A DNA stretch of 33,498 bases, from NCBI GenBank assembly GCA_005772765.1, contig SXIR01000139.1:1-33498 (forward strand). Reading direction: 5' to 3'. The translations under genes were made by a program, and so were the position numbers. Below are positions 9,401-16,544 of this stretch, in pieces (positions within the stretch are counted from its first letter, which is position 1; every line of letters starts with the position of its first letter). A model generated the notes under the pieces. It saw only the letters and a list, made by a program, of their open reading frames with translations, had not been told where the DNA came from and did not search any database. This DNA comes from Actinomycetota bacterium (lineage in GTDB: Bacteria; Actinomycetota; Acidimicrobiia; IMCC26256; PALSA-610).

Positions 9401-10947
9401 GGGTGCGGGCGGTCACCGCGAGCAACGTGATTCCTGGCTGTTGGACGTGTTCGGCCGCCCTGGCGTTCGATGCCGATCCCACGACGGCGTGGATGCCTCC
9501 GATCGGTGCAGTGCGGGACAGCTGGATCGAGATCGAACGGGTTGATCCGTCGCCTGTCGATCGCCTCGAGCTCACGGTCATTGCCGACGGTCGTCACTCG
9601 CTGCCGACCCGCCTCCTGATCGATGTCGATGGTGACGAGGTGGTGGTCGACGTGCCGACGATCGAGGAATCGGACACGGCGAATGCCACCGCCACGGTCT
9701 CGGTCGAAATGCCGCGCGCGTTGACGGGCCGGCGCTTGCGTATCTCGGTGCAGGAGATCGACGCTCGGCAGGGATCGAGTTACTACGACAGCGCGCCGCG
9801 TGACTTGCCGGTCGCGATCGCCTCGACGGGCATCGTCGCCACGAACTGGACTCGTCGCAGCCTCGACCTCGGCGGGTGTCGCCACGACCTCCTCGCGATC
9901 GACGGGGAGGCAGTCGGTGTTGTGCTCCGCTCGTCCGATCGGACGGCGAGCGAATCGCCGCCCGAGCTCGACCGGCCGGAGTTCGTGATCTCGACGTGTG
10001 GCGACACGCCCATTGCGCTCGCTGCGGGAACGCACACGGTGACAACCGCACGCGGCGTCGATACCGCGATCGACATCGATCGACTCGTGATCGAACCTGC
10101 GACCCACTCGACCGTTGTATCGGGGGCTCCCGACGAACCGAGCCGAGACGTACGAGTCGTCAACGACGGGCGCACCTCGATGACCATCGAGGTCGCGCAG
10201 GGTGCACGAGCCGCATGGCTCGTGCTCGGCCAGAGCCACAACGCCGGTTGGCACGCACGCGTCGACGGCGTCGATCTCGGCGCGCCGACCCTGATCGATG
10301 GGTACGCGAACGGCTGGATCATCGCCGCGAGTGATGCGACCACCGTGGTCGAGCTGGAGTGGACACCGCAACGGCGCGTGCGCTGGGCACTGCTGATCTC
10401 GGGCGCGGCGTGCCTGGGTGCCATCGCAATGCTCATCGCGATGCGCCGTCGGCACGGTGCGGTAGCACGCGGGGCATCCGACCATCCGACGTTCGGCGGG
10501 GGTCTGTGGCCGCTCGGCGACCGGTCGCGGCATCCGTGGCCGTGGGCGCGGGCGTCGGGGGTCGGCGTCGCACTCGGTGCGGTCACGTTGGTCGTCGTGC
10601 CCCTGTGGGTCGCCGCGGTGTTGGGGCTGCTCGCCGTTGCGGCGCTGCGTGGACGTCGGACGATGTTGGCGCTGGCGGGGCCCGCGGCGGCGCTCCTGGT
10701 CGGCGTGTTCATCGCGGTGCAGCAGGCCCGCTGGAAGTACCCGCCGATCTTCGAGTGGCCGACGTTGTTTCCGAGAGTCCGCCCGCTCGGTTGGTTGGCG
10801 GCGGTGGTACCGGCGTTGGTCTGGGTGGTCGATCGACTGCGAGGGGAGCACGATGCCGTCGCGTCGGCGCGCGCCACGACGCAGAGCCCGGCACACGAGC
10901 CCGACCCGCGAGGTTCGGCTGGACCCCCGCCCACGAACCCCGGGTAG
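6496..10947 (+). CDS. AftD-like alpha-(1->3)-arabinofuranosyltransferase family protein (GT-C)
   Basis: GTG 6496 overlaps the GT4 stop (GTGA), giving 1483 residues, about the size of mycobacterial AftD. The N-terminal GT-C membrane domain (about 18-435) carries DTKSYLYLDP (D42 in the first outer loop), then FLARA-like RLVARAQTMWDP and GYVFPMGPYYAA, all recognisable from AftD. A long extracytoplasmic region contains two discoidin/F5-8-type carbohydrate-binding modules (about 750-870, core ARAFDGDPATSW; and about 975-1075, core ALAFDADPTTAW). Three hydrophobic segments follow near 1295-1315, 1352-1385 and 1388-1410. AftD adds branching arabinofuranose from decaprenyl-phosphoryl-arabinose in mycobacteria. 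Outside mycolate producers the acceptor is unknown, so only a surface-glycan role is inferred here. Its TAG stop lies within a possible -10 (TAGGTT) for the amidase. Confidence 0.82.
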   Translation: MIEPPTATQRTGRRERIGGYSLLGLLAYVPAILSDVGKVSADTKSYLYLDPERLVARAQTMWDPNVGLGTVTHQTIGYVFPMGPYYAAMERLGVPDWLAQRLWLGSLVFAAALGILALARQLGRAGPGVVVAALAYAWSPYLLHSSARLSALLMPWAALGFLLALAIRAVREGGWRAPLAFALVVQIVGGVNATSLVFAGVAPALWVMWAWLGERSIGLRSVLGVVARIGVSSVAMSLWWIAGLSIQGGYGINVLRYSETVAVVARTSAPNEVLRGLGYWFFYGRDRLGPWIEGSTPYTQNLSLIVMTYGLVALAIGAAVMVRWRHRGFFAWLLLVGTVVAVGAHPYDSPNPLGSLFKAFATTSTAGLALRSTPRAVPLVTLSLAMFLGAGVDAAVGWLRRHARPRLAVATPMVVGGLVLGSFPALWSGSLYGENLLRDEEVPAYWYDVANAIDTAERSTRVIEIPGEDFAAYRWGVTVDPITPGLIERPYVARELIPYGSAASADLLNALDRRLQESSADPDGFVEVLRRLGVGTVVVRNDIEWERYNLVRPRELAAFLERVEGLGAPTGYGPVLDPAVETPSFGVVDGIDERSLLGPVGAMPHSVAVLEVDDPQPIVRVYPVDGTTIVSGDGEGLVDAAEVGLVARDRAVLESAGLDSEALDDAIASAGRLVVTDSNRRRGRRWSTLRDNVGETETAGFEPIENDLTDARLPVFPDADDDAASVVEYLDTGGPMIATIAGTGTGNPIAYTPEDRPARAFDGDPATSWKTSAFDRAVGDRIEITLVEPITTDRVTLVQVRNGPVDRSITRVRLRFDGDRAIDVDLDDTSRSIDGQTIAFSESSFERLSIEVLTTNAGDGPLYSGQSAVGFAEIVLADRVRGVVRAHEVVRLPVDLTDLAPTNASVSYVMSRARIAPVPPRYDEELSLDRRFDVAGSTAFALRGTARVNPNPYDRRQLDTVLGIDLLDGVRAVTASNVIPGCWTCSAALAFDADPTTAWMPPIGAVRDSWIEIERVDPSPVDRLELTVIADGRHSLPTRLLIDVDGDEVVVDVPTIEESDTANATATVSVEMPRALTGRRLRISVQEIDARQGSSYYDSAPRDLPVAIASTGIVATNWTRRSLDLGGCRHDLLAIDGEAVGVVLRSSDRTASESPPELDRPEFVISTCGDTPIALAAGTHTVTTARGVDTAIDIDRLVIEPATHSTVVSGAPDEPSRDVRVVNDGRTSMTIEVAQGARAAWLVLGQSHNAGWHARVDGVDLGAPTLIDGYANGWIIAASDATTVVELEWTPQRRVRWALLISGAACLGAIAMLIAMRRRHGAVARGASDHPTFGGGLWPLGDRSRHPWPWARASGVGVALGAVTLVVVPLWVAAVLGLLAVAALRGRRTMLALAGPAAALLVGVFIAVQQARWKYPPIFEWPTLFPRVRPLGWLAAVVPALVWVVDRLRGEHDAVASARATTQSPAHEPDPRGSAGPPPTNPG

Positions 10948-10967
10948 GTTGCGGCCCCGGTGGCCGC
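10945..10967 (+). promoter_or_regulatory. TAGGTT -10-like hexamer and short GC hairpin between aftD-like gene and amidase
   Basis: TAGGTT at 10945-10950 overlaps the aftD-like stop codon. Immediately after, GCGGCC (10951-10956) and GGCCGC (10962-10967) form a 6-bp stem with a 5-nt loop and no T tract. This could be a weak terminator of the glycan operon or part of the amidase leader; the sequence does not decide. Confidence 0.3.
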
Positions 10968-10994
10968 CCGGGGTGGCCCAACGGGAGGGACGTC

Positions 10995-12392
10995 ATGATC
11001 GATACGCCTTGGCTGGGTGACACGTGTTCGCTCGTCGACGCCTTTCGCGCCGGTGACCGGTCGCCGCTCGAAGAACTCGACGCAACGCTGGCGGCTGTCG
11101 AACGCAGCACCTTGAACGCGTTCAGCTTCATCGACGCCGATCGAGCGCGGGCCGCTGCGACGAACGCCGACGTGACGAAGCCGTTCGGTGGTGTCCCCAT
11201 CGGCGTCAAAGAGCTCACGAGCGTTGCCGGGTGGCCGGCCACCGAAGCGAGCCTGGTGTTCAAGGACCACATCGCCGAACGCTCGAGCACCATGGTGGGA
11301 CGACTCGAAGCTGATGGCGGTGCCGTGCCCTTCGGGCTCACGACCAGCAGTGAGTTCGGCGGCGTGAACCTCACCTTCACGAAGTTGAACGGCGCGACGT
11401 CGAATCCGTGGCAACCCGATCACACGCCCGGAGGCTCGAGCGGTGGTGCCGCGAGCGCCGTCGCAGGTGGACTGTGCACCATCGCTACCGGTGGCGACGG
11501 TGGAGGCTCGATTCGTATTCCGGCCGCGTTCACGGGAACGCTCGGCCTGAAGAACACCTACGGCCGCATTCCCAAGGGGCCGAACATGGTGATGGCGTCG
11601 CTCACCGCGGTGAGCGGGTGTCTCGCTCGCTCGGTGCGCGACACGGCTCGCTATCTCGACGTGTGCAACGGCTTCGATCGTCGTGACCCGTACTCGTTGC
11701 CGCGGGTCGATGGTTGGGAGGCCGGACTCGGCTCGACGCTGGAGTCGCTGCGCGGGAAGAAGGCCGCGATTGCACCGACACTCGGTAGCGCCGTGGTGCA
11801 CTCCGACCTCGTCGATCAGGTGACGGCTGCGGCGGAGTGGTTGGCGAAGTACGTCGGTCTCGAGATCATCGACATCCCGGTGAAGACTCCGGAACTCTCG
11901 TTCGAGTGGGCGATGTCCGGCCTCTCCGAAATCGTGATGGAACTCGGCGATCGCTATCCGGAGTGCGAGAACGATCTCACCATGGAGATCGGATTCGGCT
12001 TGAAGATCGCCCACCAGATGTACGACATCAAGACCCGAGGGCGCATCGAAGCGCAACGTGTCGCGATGAACGAAGGGATGGCGGCGATCTTCGACGAGGT
12101 CGACTTCGTCTTCGCGTCCACCAACCCCGATATCGCATTCTCGAAAACAGGCCCGTTGCCGCAGGAAGTCGAGGGGCAACAAGCCGGTCTCGGCAACAAC
12201 GGCGCGCTCACGATTCCGGCCAACATCTACGGCAGCCCGGCCATCTCCATTCCGATCGGACTGTCCCGGGGTCTGCCGATCGGCTTGCAGGTCCTCGCAC
12301 CGCACCACCGGGAGGCGTGGTTGCTCGATCTCGCTCAGGTGTTCGAGCGCGAACGCCCGTGGCCGCTCGTTGCTCCGGGTTCGCCGCTCTGA
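10995..12392 (+). CDS. Amidase signature family hydrolase
   Basis: ATG 10995 follows a GGGAGGG Shine-Dalgarno (10983-10989), giving 465 residues; the frame is open upstream but without a better start. The Ser-cisSer-Lys catalytic triad of the amidase signature family is visible. K72 lies in GGVPIGVKE, cis-Ser148 in TPGGSSGGAAS, and the nucleophile S172 in GGDGGGSIRIPAAFTG. The C-terminal PIGLQVLAPHHREAWLLDLA is also typical of GatA/amidase proteins. These enzymes hydrolyse carboxamides in the cytoplasm, and GatA uses the same fold for Glu-tRNA amidation. There are no gatB or gatC neighbours, so a stand-alone catabolic amidase is more likely than GatA. Substrate is unknown. Confidence 0.88.
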   Translation: MIDTPWLGDTCSLVDAFRAGDRSPLEELDATLAAVERSTLNAFSFIDADRARAAATNADVTKPFGGVPIGVKELTSVAGWPATEASLVFKDHIAERSSTMVGRLEADGGAVPFGLTTSSEFGGVNLTFTKLNGATSNPWQPDHTPGGSSGGAASAVAGGLCTIATGGDGGGSIRIPAAFTGTLGLKNTYGRIPKGPNMVMASLTAVSGCLARSVRDTARYLDVCNGFDRRDPYSLPRVDGWEAGLGSTLESLRGKKAAIAPTLGSAVVHSDLVDQVTAAAEWLAKYVGLEIIDIPVKTPELSFEWAMSGLSEIVMELGDRYPECENDLTMEIGFGLKIAHQMYDIKTRGRIEAQRVAMNEGMAAIFDEVDFVFASTNPDIAFSKTGPLPQEVEGQQAGLGNNGALTIPANIYGSPAISIPIGLSRGLPIGLQVLAPHHREAWLLDLAQVFERERPWPLVAPGSPL

Positions 12393-12429
12393 TCGGGCGA
12401 CCGATGCGCGCGAGACCGACTCGAATGCC

Positions 12430-12457
12430 GATCCGCCGGCGACGAGGCCGGAGGATC
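12430..12457 (+). terminator. Hairpin downstream of the amidase
   Basis: GATCC-g-CCGGC (12430-12440) pairs with GCCGG-a-GGATC (12447-12457) around a 6-nt loop, giving 10 pairs with one mismatch, 38 nt after the amidase stop. There is no T tract, as is common for actinobacterial hairpins. It could terminate the amidase transcript before the next gene, whose likely -10 (TACCTT, 12473-12478) follows. Confidence 0.45.
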
Positions 12458-12472
12458 CAATCGGCGACCGGC

Positions 12473-12497
12473 TACCTTGCGCCACAGCGAAAGGACG
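12473..12497 (+). promoter_or_regulatory. Putative -10 and Shine-Dalgarno for the candidate selenoprotein gene
   Basis: TACCTT at 12473-12478 is a TAnnnT-type -10. AAAGGA at 12490-12495 is a Shine-Dalgarno 6 nt before ATG 12502. Together they favour 12502 over upstream in-frame starts, and imply the gene is transcribed separately from the amidase. No clear -35 was found. Confidence 0.4.
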
Positions 12498-12501
12498 ATC
12501 G

Positions 12502-13545
12502 ATGACGTTCACAATCCTGCACGAGGATGGCGAAGTTGCCGTCGCGGGACCGACCATCGCGGTTGGCGACCTCGCCGCGGCAACCGGTTGGGAGCTCAAG
12601 GCCGAAGGGTTGTGTCGGGGCGACGTGTGCGTTCCCGTCCGTGATCGTGCCGCGCTGGTCGTCGACGACGCCGTTGCCATCGAGGCGCTCGGTGCAGCGT
12701 TGCACCGTCCCGTGGTCGTCGACGCCGATGCGGGCGTCGCGGCGATCGGGGCCGACCCCGTTGCGGTGGGTACGGCGTTGCGCGACCGCCAGGCTCCGGA
12801 CTTCACCCTGCCGACGCTGAGTGGCGAGCAGTTCTCGCTGTCCAGCGTGGGCCGCAAGAAGAAGGTGCTCATCGCCTGGGCGAGTTGGTGAGGCTGCCGC
12901 TATGACCTGCCCGGGTGGCAGGACTTGTACGCCGAACTCGGCGAGCTCGGTTTCACGGTGATCGCAATTGCTCTCGACGAAGTCGAGGCGGCACGGGAAT
13001 GGATCGAAGCCGCCAACCCGACCTATCCGTGCGTGATCGACGTCGACCATCGAGTGGCTGAGCAGTACGGCATCATCAACGTTCCGACCGCGATCTGGAT
13101 CGACGAAGACGATCGGATCGTGCGCCCGCCCGACATGACACCGGTGAACGACTTGTTCAAGGACTTCACGGGCATCGAGAGCGAAGTGCACCACAATCAG
13201 CTCCGCGCGTGGGTGCGCGACGGCGAACTCCCGCTCAGCCTGGATCGGGTCGCCGAGTTCCAGAACCAGCCTTCCGCCAACGACCAACTCGCGCGGCTCC
13301 ACCGCCGAGTCGGCGCGTGGTTGCACCGAGCCGGACACGACGAGGCCGCGGCTCCGCACTTCGAGCGTGCGCAGACGCTCGCACCGTGGGACTGGACGGT
13401 GCACCGCGGAGCGATGCCGCTGACCGGACGCGACCCGTTCGGTCCGGAGTTCTTCGATTACGTCAAGAACTGGAACGAGGCGGGCGCACCCGGATACTCG
13501 TGGGGGAACTCGGCGTTGCGCCGCGATCTCGCGACCGAGGAATGA
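12502..13545 (+). CDS. Thioredoxin-fold redoxin-domain protein with in-frame TGA at the active site: candidate selenoprotein
   Basis: Read through TGA 12889-12891, the frame gives one 347-residue protein. Its N-terminal module has a Cys pair (C38, C43 in LCRGDVCVP). A redoxin/TlpA-like domain starts at QAPDFTLPTLSGE (97-109), with the active site at WASW-U130-G-C132-RYDLPGWQ, and NVPTAIWID at 193-201 supplies the cis-Pro loop (P195). A C-terminal helical, TPR-like region with the segment HFERAQTLAPWDW covers about 240-347. The TGA replaces the residue where thioredoxin-fold proteins have the nucleophilic Cys, and both flanks are in the same frame with no other disruption. A SECIS-like hairpin follows at 12904-12924. 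Selenocysteine is therefore the preferred reading; a nonsense mutation or sequencing error from TGC/TGT is the alternative. Its stop overlaps the GNAT start as ATGA. No sel genes are in the window. Likely a cytoplasmic thiol/selenol reductase or peroxidase, substrate unknown. Confidence 0.75.
12904..12924 (+). promoter_or_regulatory. SECIS-like hairpin downstream of the in-frame TGA
   Basis: CCTGCC (12906-12911) pairs perfectly with GGCAGG (12917-12922) around loop CGGGT, with an outer G-C pair (12904/12924) across an A-A mismatch. The loop begins 20 nt after the TGA and has G as its second base. Published bacterial SECIS patterns ask for a loop about 16-37 nt after UGA with G in the first two loop positions, so it fits. 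In E. coli such an element binds SelB and lies inside the coding sequence, as here. Confidence 0.6.
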
Positions 13546-13982
13546 CCGGAGCGAGCGAGATCCGGCGCTCGCGCACCATCGACCTCGACCCGCCGACGCT
13601 CTACCGGATTCTTCGGCTTCGGGCCGAGGTGTTCGTCGTCGAGCAAGACTGCGTGTTCAACGATCTCGACGGACGAGATCTCGAACCCAGTACCGAACAG
13701 TGCTGGATCGAACAAGACGGTGACGTCGTCGCGACCCTACGAGTGATCGTGGAACCCGATGCCTCTCGTCGCATCGGTCGCGTCGCCGTGCGAGCATCGT
13801 TTCGTCGCCGAGGTTTCGCCGCGGCGCTGATGCGTGCAGCACTCGACATTGCGGGTGATCAGGCGGTCGTGCTCGACGCGCAGTCACATCTCTTGGGTTG
13901 GTACGAGCGTCTCGGCTTTGTCGTCGACGGCACCGACTTCATCGAGGATGGCATCCCCCACACTCCGATGCGCCGCGCCTGA
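13542..13982 (+). CDS. GNAT family N-acetyltransferase, ElaA-like
   Basis: This 146-residue single-domain protein starts at ATG 13542, overlapping the stop of the redoxin gene in ATGA. The N-terminal LYRILRLRAEVFVVEQDCVFNDLDGRDL (about 21-48) is the characteristic ElaA segment. IGRVAVRASFRRRGFAAALM (about 78-97) contains the R-R-x-G-x-A acetyl-CoA pyrophosphate-binding loop. GWYERLGFVVDG and the terminal GIPHTPMRR complete the fold. It is cytoplasmic, and the acetyl acceptor of ElaA proteins is not established. Coupling to the redoxin gene suggests co-expression, but a functional link is only inferred. It converges with the AlkD-like gene; the 62-bp gap contains no clear terminator. Confidence 0.85.
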   Translation: MTGASEIRRSRTIDLDPPTLYRILRLRAEVFVVEQDCVFNDLDGRDLEPSTEQCWIEQDGDVVATLRVIVEPDASRRIGRVAVRASFRRRGFAAALMRAALDIAGDQAVVLDAQSHLLGWYERLGFVVDGTDFIEDGIPHTPMRRA

Positions 13983-14044
13983 ACGGCGTGGTCGACAGCC
14001 CTCTTGCCTCGTCGGGACGTCGGAACCCGCGGGAGGGTCGGGGG

Positions 14045-14668
14045 TCAGAGCGTAAAGGTGGCGGCGGCGAGGTCGCGTCCGTTCACTCCGACGACGAGGC
14101 GGGCAGGTCCGGGTGCCCAGCGGCTCGATGGAGCGCGGGGGAGTCGGTGCGTACGGCGGATGCGAGCGTCGGTCAACGGATCGAGCGTTCGGGTCATCAG
14201 CCGACCGCGCGCGTACCGCCAGGCGCCGTCGTCGTTGCGATGCTCGATGCGATACTCGACGAGGACGGGAACCGCCCTGGTCTCGTTCGACACGACGCGC
14301 GCGCTGAAGTGCAGTGCAGTCCCGAACGCGGGGGCGTGGTCGTCGTCGATCGACAGGTCGACGACTCGCACCGCTACCGAGGGTGCGAAGCCTGCGATTC
14401 GTAGCGCCGTGTCATCGCGCGACTCGACGAGCGGCCGCAGGCCGCGCTGCACGGTCGACTCGATGTGCGACCCGCCTTCGGCCAGCCAGCGTTGCGCGGT
14501 GCTCAACGCGAGGGTGGGTCGGGTGCGGGCGAGCGCCGCAAGGCCCTGGCTCACCGATCGACGAGCGACAGCCGAATCGGTCTCCCGCAGCCGATCCAGT
14601 TCGAGAATCGTTGCGGTGGGGTCGGCGAAGGACACCTTCGGAGTGCGCTCGGTCGAGGACGGTTGCAT
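14045..14668 (-). CDS. Short AlkD-like DNA alkylation repair protein lacking the N-terminal HEAT repeats (possible remnant)
   Basis: From ATG 14668 leftward the frame encodes 207 residues. LDRLRETDSAVARRSVSQGLAALARTRP and the next WLAEGGSHIESTVQRGLRPLVESRDDTALRIAGF (about 24-94) look like the last two HEAT-type repeats of AlkD-family proteins. LVEYRIEHRNDDGAW, TLDPLTDARIRRTHRL and VVGVNGRDLAAATFTL match the beta-rich C-terminal domain of the longer AlkD relatives (about 370 residues). AlkD excises alkylated bases through a groove built by all repeats, so the missing N-terminal half should abolish that activity. The ABC-F gene begins only 153 bp upstream, leaving no room for the rest. It is either an old truncation or a shortened family member. 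There is no Shine-Dalgarno at ATG 14668, and GGAGGA lies too far upstream. Antisense codon usage looks coding. Confidence 0.6.
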   Translation of the reverse strand: MQPSSTERTPKVSFADPTATILELDRLRETDSAVARRSVSQGLAALARTRPTLALSTAQRWLAEGGSHIESTVQRGLRPLVESRDDTALRIAGFAPSVAVRVVDLSIDDDHAPAFGTALHFSARVVSNETRAVPVLVEYRIEHRNDDGAWRYARGRLMTRTLDPLTDARIRRTHRLPRAPSSRWAPGPARLVVGVNGRDLAAATFTL

Positions 14669-14821
14669 CGCCAACCGCAACCCCGATCGGTTCCGGCTGA
14701 TTCCTCCGGTGCGGCCGGCGGGGTTGTCCGTCCCACCCTGGGACCTTGCGCCGTCGTGTCGGATTCGGGTCGGCAGTTGATTCCGTCCCGGCTGGAGCGT
14801 GCACCTACGCGATGATGGGGA

Positions 14822-16414
14822 GTGCTGCAGGTGCGAGATCTTTCGGTCGAGGTGGGCGGACGCCTCACGCTCGAGCACGGATCGTTCACACTGCACGCAG
14901 GCGACAAGGTCGGGCTCGTCGGTCGCAACGGGGCGGGCAAGACCACCATGCTCAAGGTGCTGGCGGGCGATCGGCCGGCGGCCGCAGGGGTGATTTCCCG
15001 GCCGAAGGCGTTCGGGTACCTCCCCCAAGATCCGATGCCGCGTGGTGCTGGAGTCGAATCGACCGGTTTGAGCCACGTCTTGTCGGGCCGGGGGCTCGAC
15101 GCACTGGCGCAACGCATCGAGAAGATCCAGGCCGAGGTCGCCGAAGACCCGTCGGACCGCAACATTCGTCGGCTTGCCAATGCCCAAGACGAGTTCGAAC
15201 GTCTTGACGGCTACGCCGCCGAGGCCGAGGTCCGCCGGATCGCCGCCGGATTGGGGCTGGCGAAGGATCGGCTCGATCTGCCGATCGAGGCCTTGAGCGG
15301 GGGCGAGCGACGCCGGGTCGAGTTGGCCCGCATCCTGTTCGCCGGGAGCGACGCGTTGATGCTCGACGAACCGACGAACCACCTCGACATCGACGCTCGC
15401 GACTGGCTGTTCGAGTTCTTGCGGACGTATCGCGGCGCGCTGCTGGTCGTCAGCCACGACCTTGCGCTGCTCGATCAGTCGATCACGCGTGTGCTCCACC
15501 TCGACGAGGGCGAACTCGTCGAATACAAGGGCACGTACTCGCAGTATCAGAAGGCGCGCGTGCTCGACGAGGAACGTCGCCGAAAAGTGGCAACGCAGCA
15601 GGCCTCAGAAATCAAACGCCTGAGCGATCTCGCCGACAAGATGCGCGGGCAGACGGCGACGCGCGCGCGTCAGGCCAAGTCGCTCGATACTCGCGTGGCT
15701 CGGCTTGAGGCAAGCAAGATCGAAAAGGTCAAGAAAGCGAAACAAATACGGGTCAAGTTGCCAACCCCGCCGCGGTCGGGGGTCACCGTGCTCACCGTCG
15801 AGGACCTCGCGAAGGCCTTCGGCCGCAACACGGTGTTCGAAGACGTGAACTTCACGCTCGGGCGCGGCGAACGCATGCTCGTCATGGGGCTGAACGGCGC
15901 CGGCAAGACAACGTTGCTGAAGGTCCTCACCGGCGAACACGAGGCCGATCTCGGCGGCCACCTGCTCGGTCACAACGTGTCGATGGGCTACTACGCGCAG
16001 GAACACGAAACGATCGTCGCGGGCCGAACCCTCATCGATCACATGCGCGATCACGCAACCGACCTCACCGATCAGCAGCGCCGCGATCTCCTCGGTATGT
16101 TCGGGCTTCCCGGCGACATGGCGTTCCAGGACGCCGCAACGCTGTCGGGTGGCGAGAAGACCAAACTCGTGTTGGCCACCCTCACCGGCGGCAGTCACAA
16201 CCTGTTGTTGCTCGACGAGCCGACGAACAACCTCGATCCGCCTTCGCGCGCCGCGGTTGGCCACGCGCTGCGGGAGTGGAAGGGCGCGATGCTGCTCGTC
16301 AGCCACGACACCGAGTTCGTGACCGAACTCGCCCCGAACCGCGTGCTGCTCATGCCCGAGGGGACCGTCGACCACTGGTCCGACGACTATCTCGATCTCG
16401 TCGCGATGGCGTGA
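14822..16414 (+). CDS. ABC-F family ATP-binding protein (soluble, tandem ATPase)
   Basis: GTG 14822, preceded by GGGGA at 14816-14820, opens 530 residues with two ABC ATPase domains and no membrane segments. Domain 1 has Walker A GRNGAGKTT (34-42), signature LSGGE (158-162) and Walker B ALMLDEPTNHLD (178-189). Domain 2 has Walker A GLNGAGKTT (356-364), LSGGE (441-445) and LLLLDEPTNNLD (461-472). The charged linker at about 240-315 is the region that contacts tRNA at the ribosomal P/E site in ABC-F factors. These proteins modulate translation or confer ribosome-targeting antibiotic resistance; housekeeping members (EttA/Uup-like) are most common in actinobacteria. No resistance context is visible, so a translation factor is preferred. 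The gene stands alone. Confidence 0.9.
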   Translation: MLQVRDLSVEVGGRLTLEHGSFTLHAGDKVGLVGRNGAGKTTMLKVLAGDRPAAAGVISRPKAFGYLPQDPMPRGAGVESTGLSHVLSGRGLDALAQRIEKIQAEVAEDPSDRNIRRLANAQDEFERLDGYAAEAEVRRIAAGLGLAKDRLDLPIEALSGGERRRVELARILFAGSDALMLDEPTNHLDIDARDWLFEFLRTYRGALLVVSHDLALLDQSITRVLHLDEGELVEYKGTYSQYQKARVLDEERRRKVATQQASEIKRLSDLADKMRGQTATRARQAKSLDTRVARLEASKIEKVKKAKQIRVKLPTPPRSGVTVLTVEDLAKAFGRNTVFEDVNFTLGRGERMLVMGLNGAGKTTLLKVLTGEHEADLGGHLLGHNVSMGYYAQEHETIVAGRTLIDHMRDHATDLTDQQRRDLLGMFGLPGDMAFQDAATLSGGEKTKLVLATLTGGSHNLLLLDEPTNNLDPPSRAAVGHALREWKGAMLLVSHDTEFVTELAPNRVLLMPEGTVDHWSDDYLDLVAMA

Positions 16415-16473
16415 GCGGCGGTCGCACGATGCGGGGCAGGATCGATTTACCCGTCGGATGCGGTGCATGTCGG

Positions 16474-16499
16474 CGAACCTGACGTTATTGTCAGGTTCG
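16474..16499. promoter_or_regulatory. Operator-like inverted repeat upstream of the Liv-type binding protein
   Basis: CGAACCTGAC (16474-16483) and GTCAGGTTCG (16490-16499) form a perfect 10-bp inverted repeat around GTTATT. The core CCTGAC-N6-GTCAGG is identical to that at 23174-23191 upstream of the partner transporter genes. TATTGT (16486-16491) inside the palindrome is a plausible -10, so binding here would block the polymerase. The shape suits a TetR-type dimer, but the regulator is not in the window. Confidence 0.65.
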
Positions 16500-16544
16500 A
16501 GCCGGGTCGCTCGATGTCGTCCGGCCGTACCAGGGGGGATGTGC

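Noticed and set aside
7870-10896. Very long reverse-strand open frame (about 1000 codons) opposite the AftD-like gene
   Set aside because: It is rich in Arg/Asp/His with no domain motifs, and is a typical antisense shadow of a GC-rich gene. The plus-strand frame has clear AftD motifs.
10995-12392. Assigning the amidase as GatA of the Glu-tRNA amidotransferase
   Set aside because: The catalytic triad fits, but gatB and gatC are not adjacent and the protein lacks distinctive GatA-only context.
9783-12872. Long reverse-strand frame crossing the amidase and the end of the AftD-like gene
   Set aside because: Low-complexity Ser/Arg/Ala sequence without motifs, spanning three well-supported plus-strand genes.
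12892-13545. Treating the sequence after TGA 12889-12891 as a separate gene
   Set aside because: No Shine-Dalgarno or good start lies near 12925, and the split would cut a thioredoxin fold through its active site. Same frame and motif continuity favour one gene.
14004-14051. Possible fifth, degenerate 48-bp repeat near CGGAACCCGCG and GGGGTCAGAG
   Set aside because: The right arm and centre look similar, but the left TTCTGAC arm is absent and spacing needs indels.
14669-15499. Upstream extension of the AlkD-like frame into the ABC-F region
   Set aside because: The extension runs antisense to the ABC-F ATPase and shows no HEAT-repeat similarity, so the start was set at ATG 14668.
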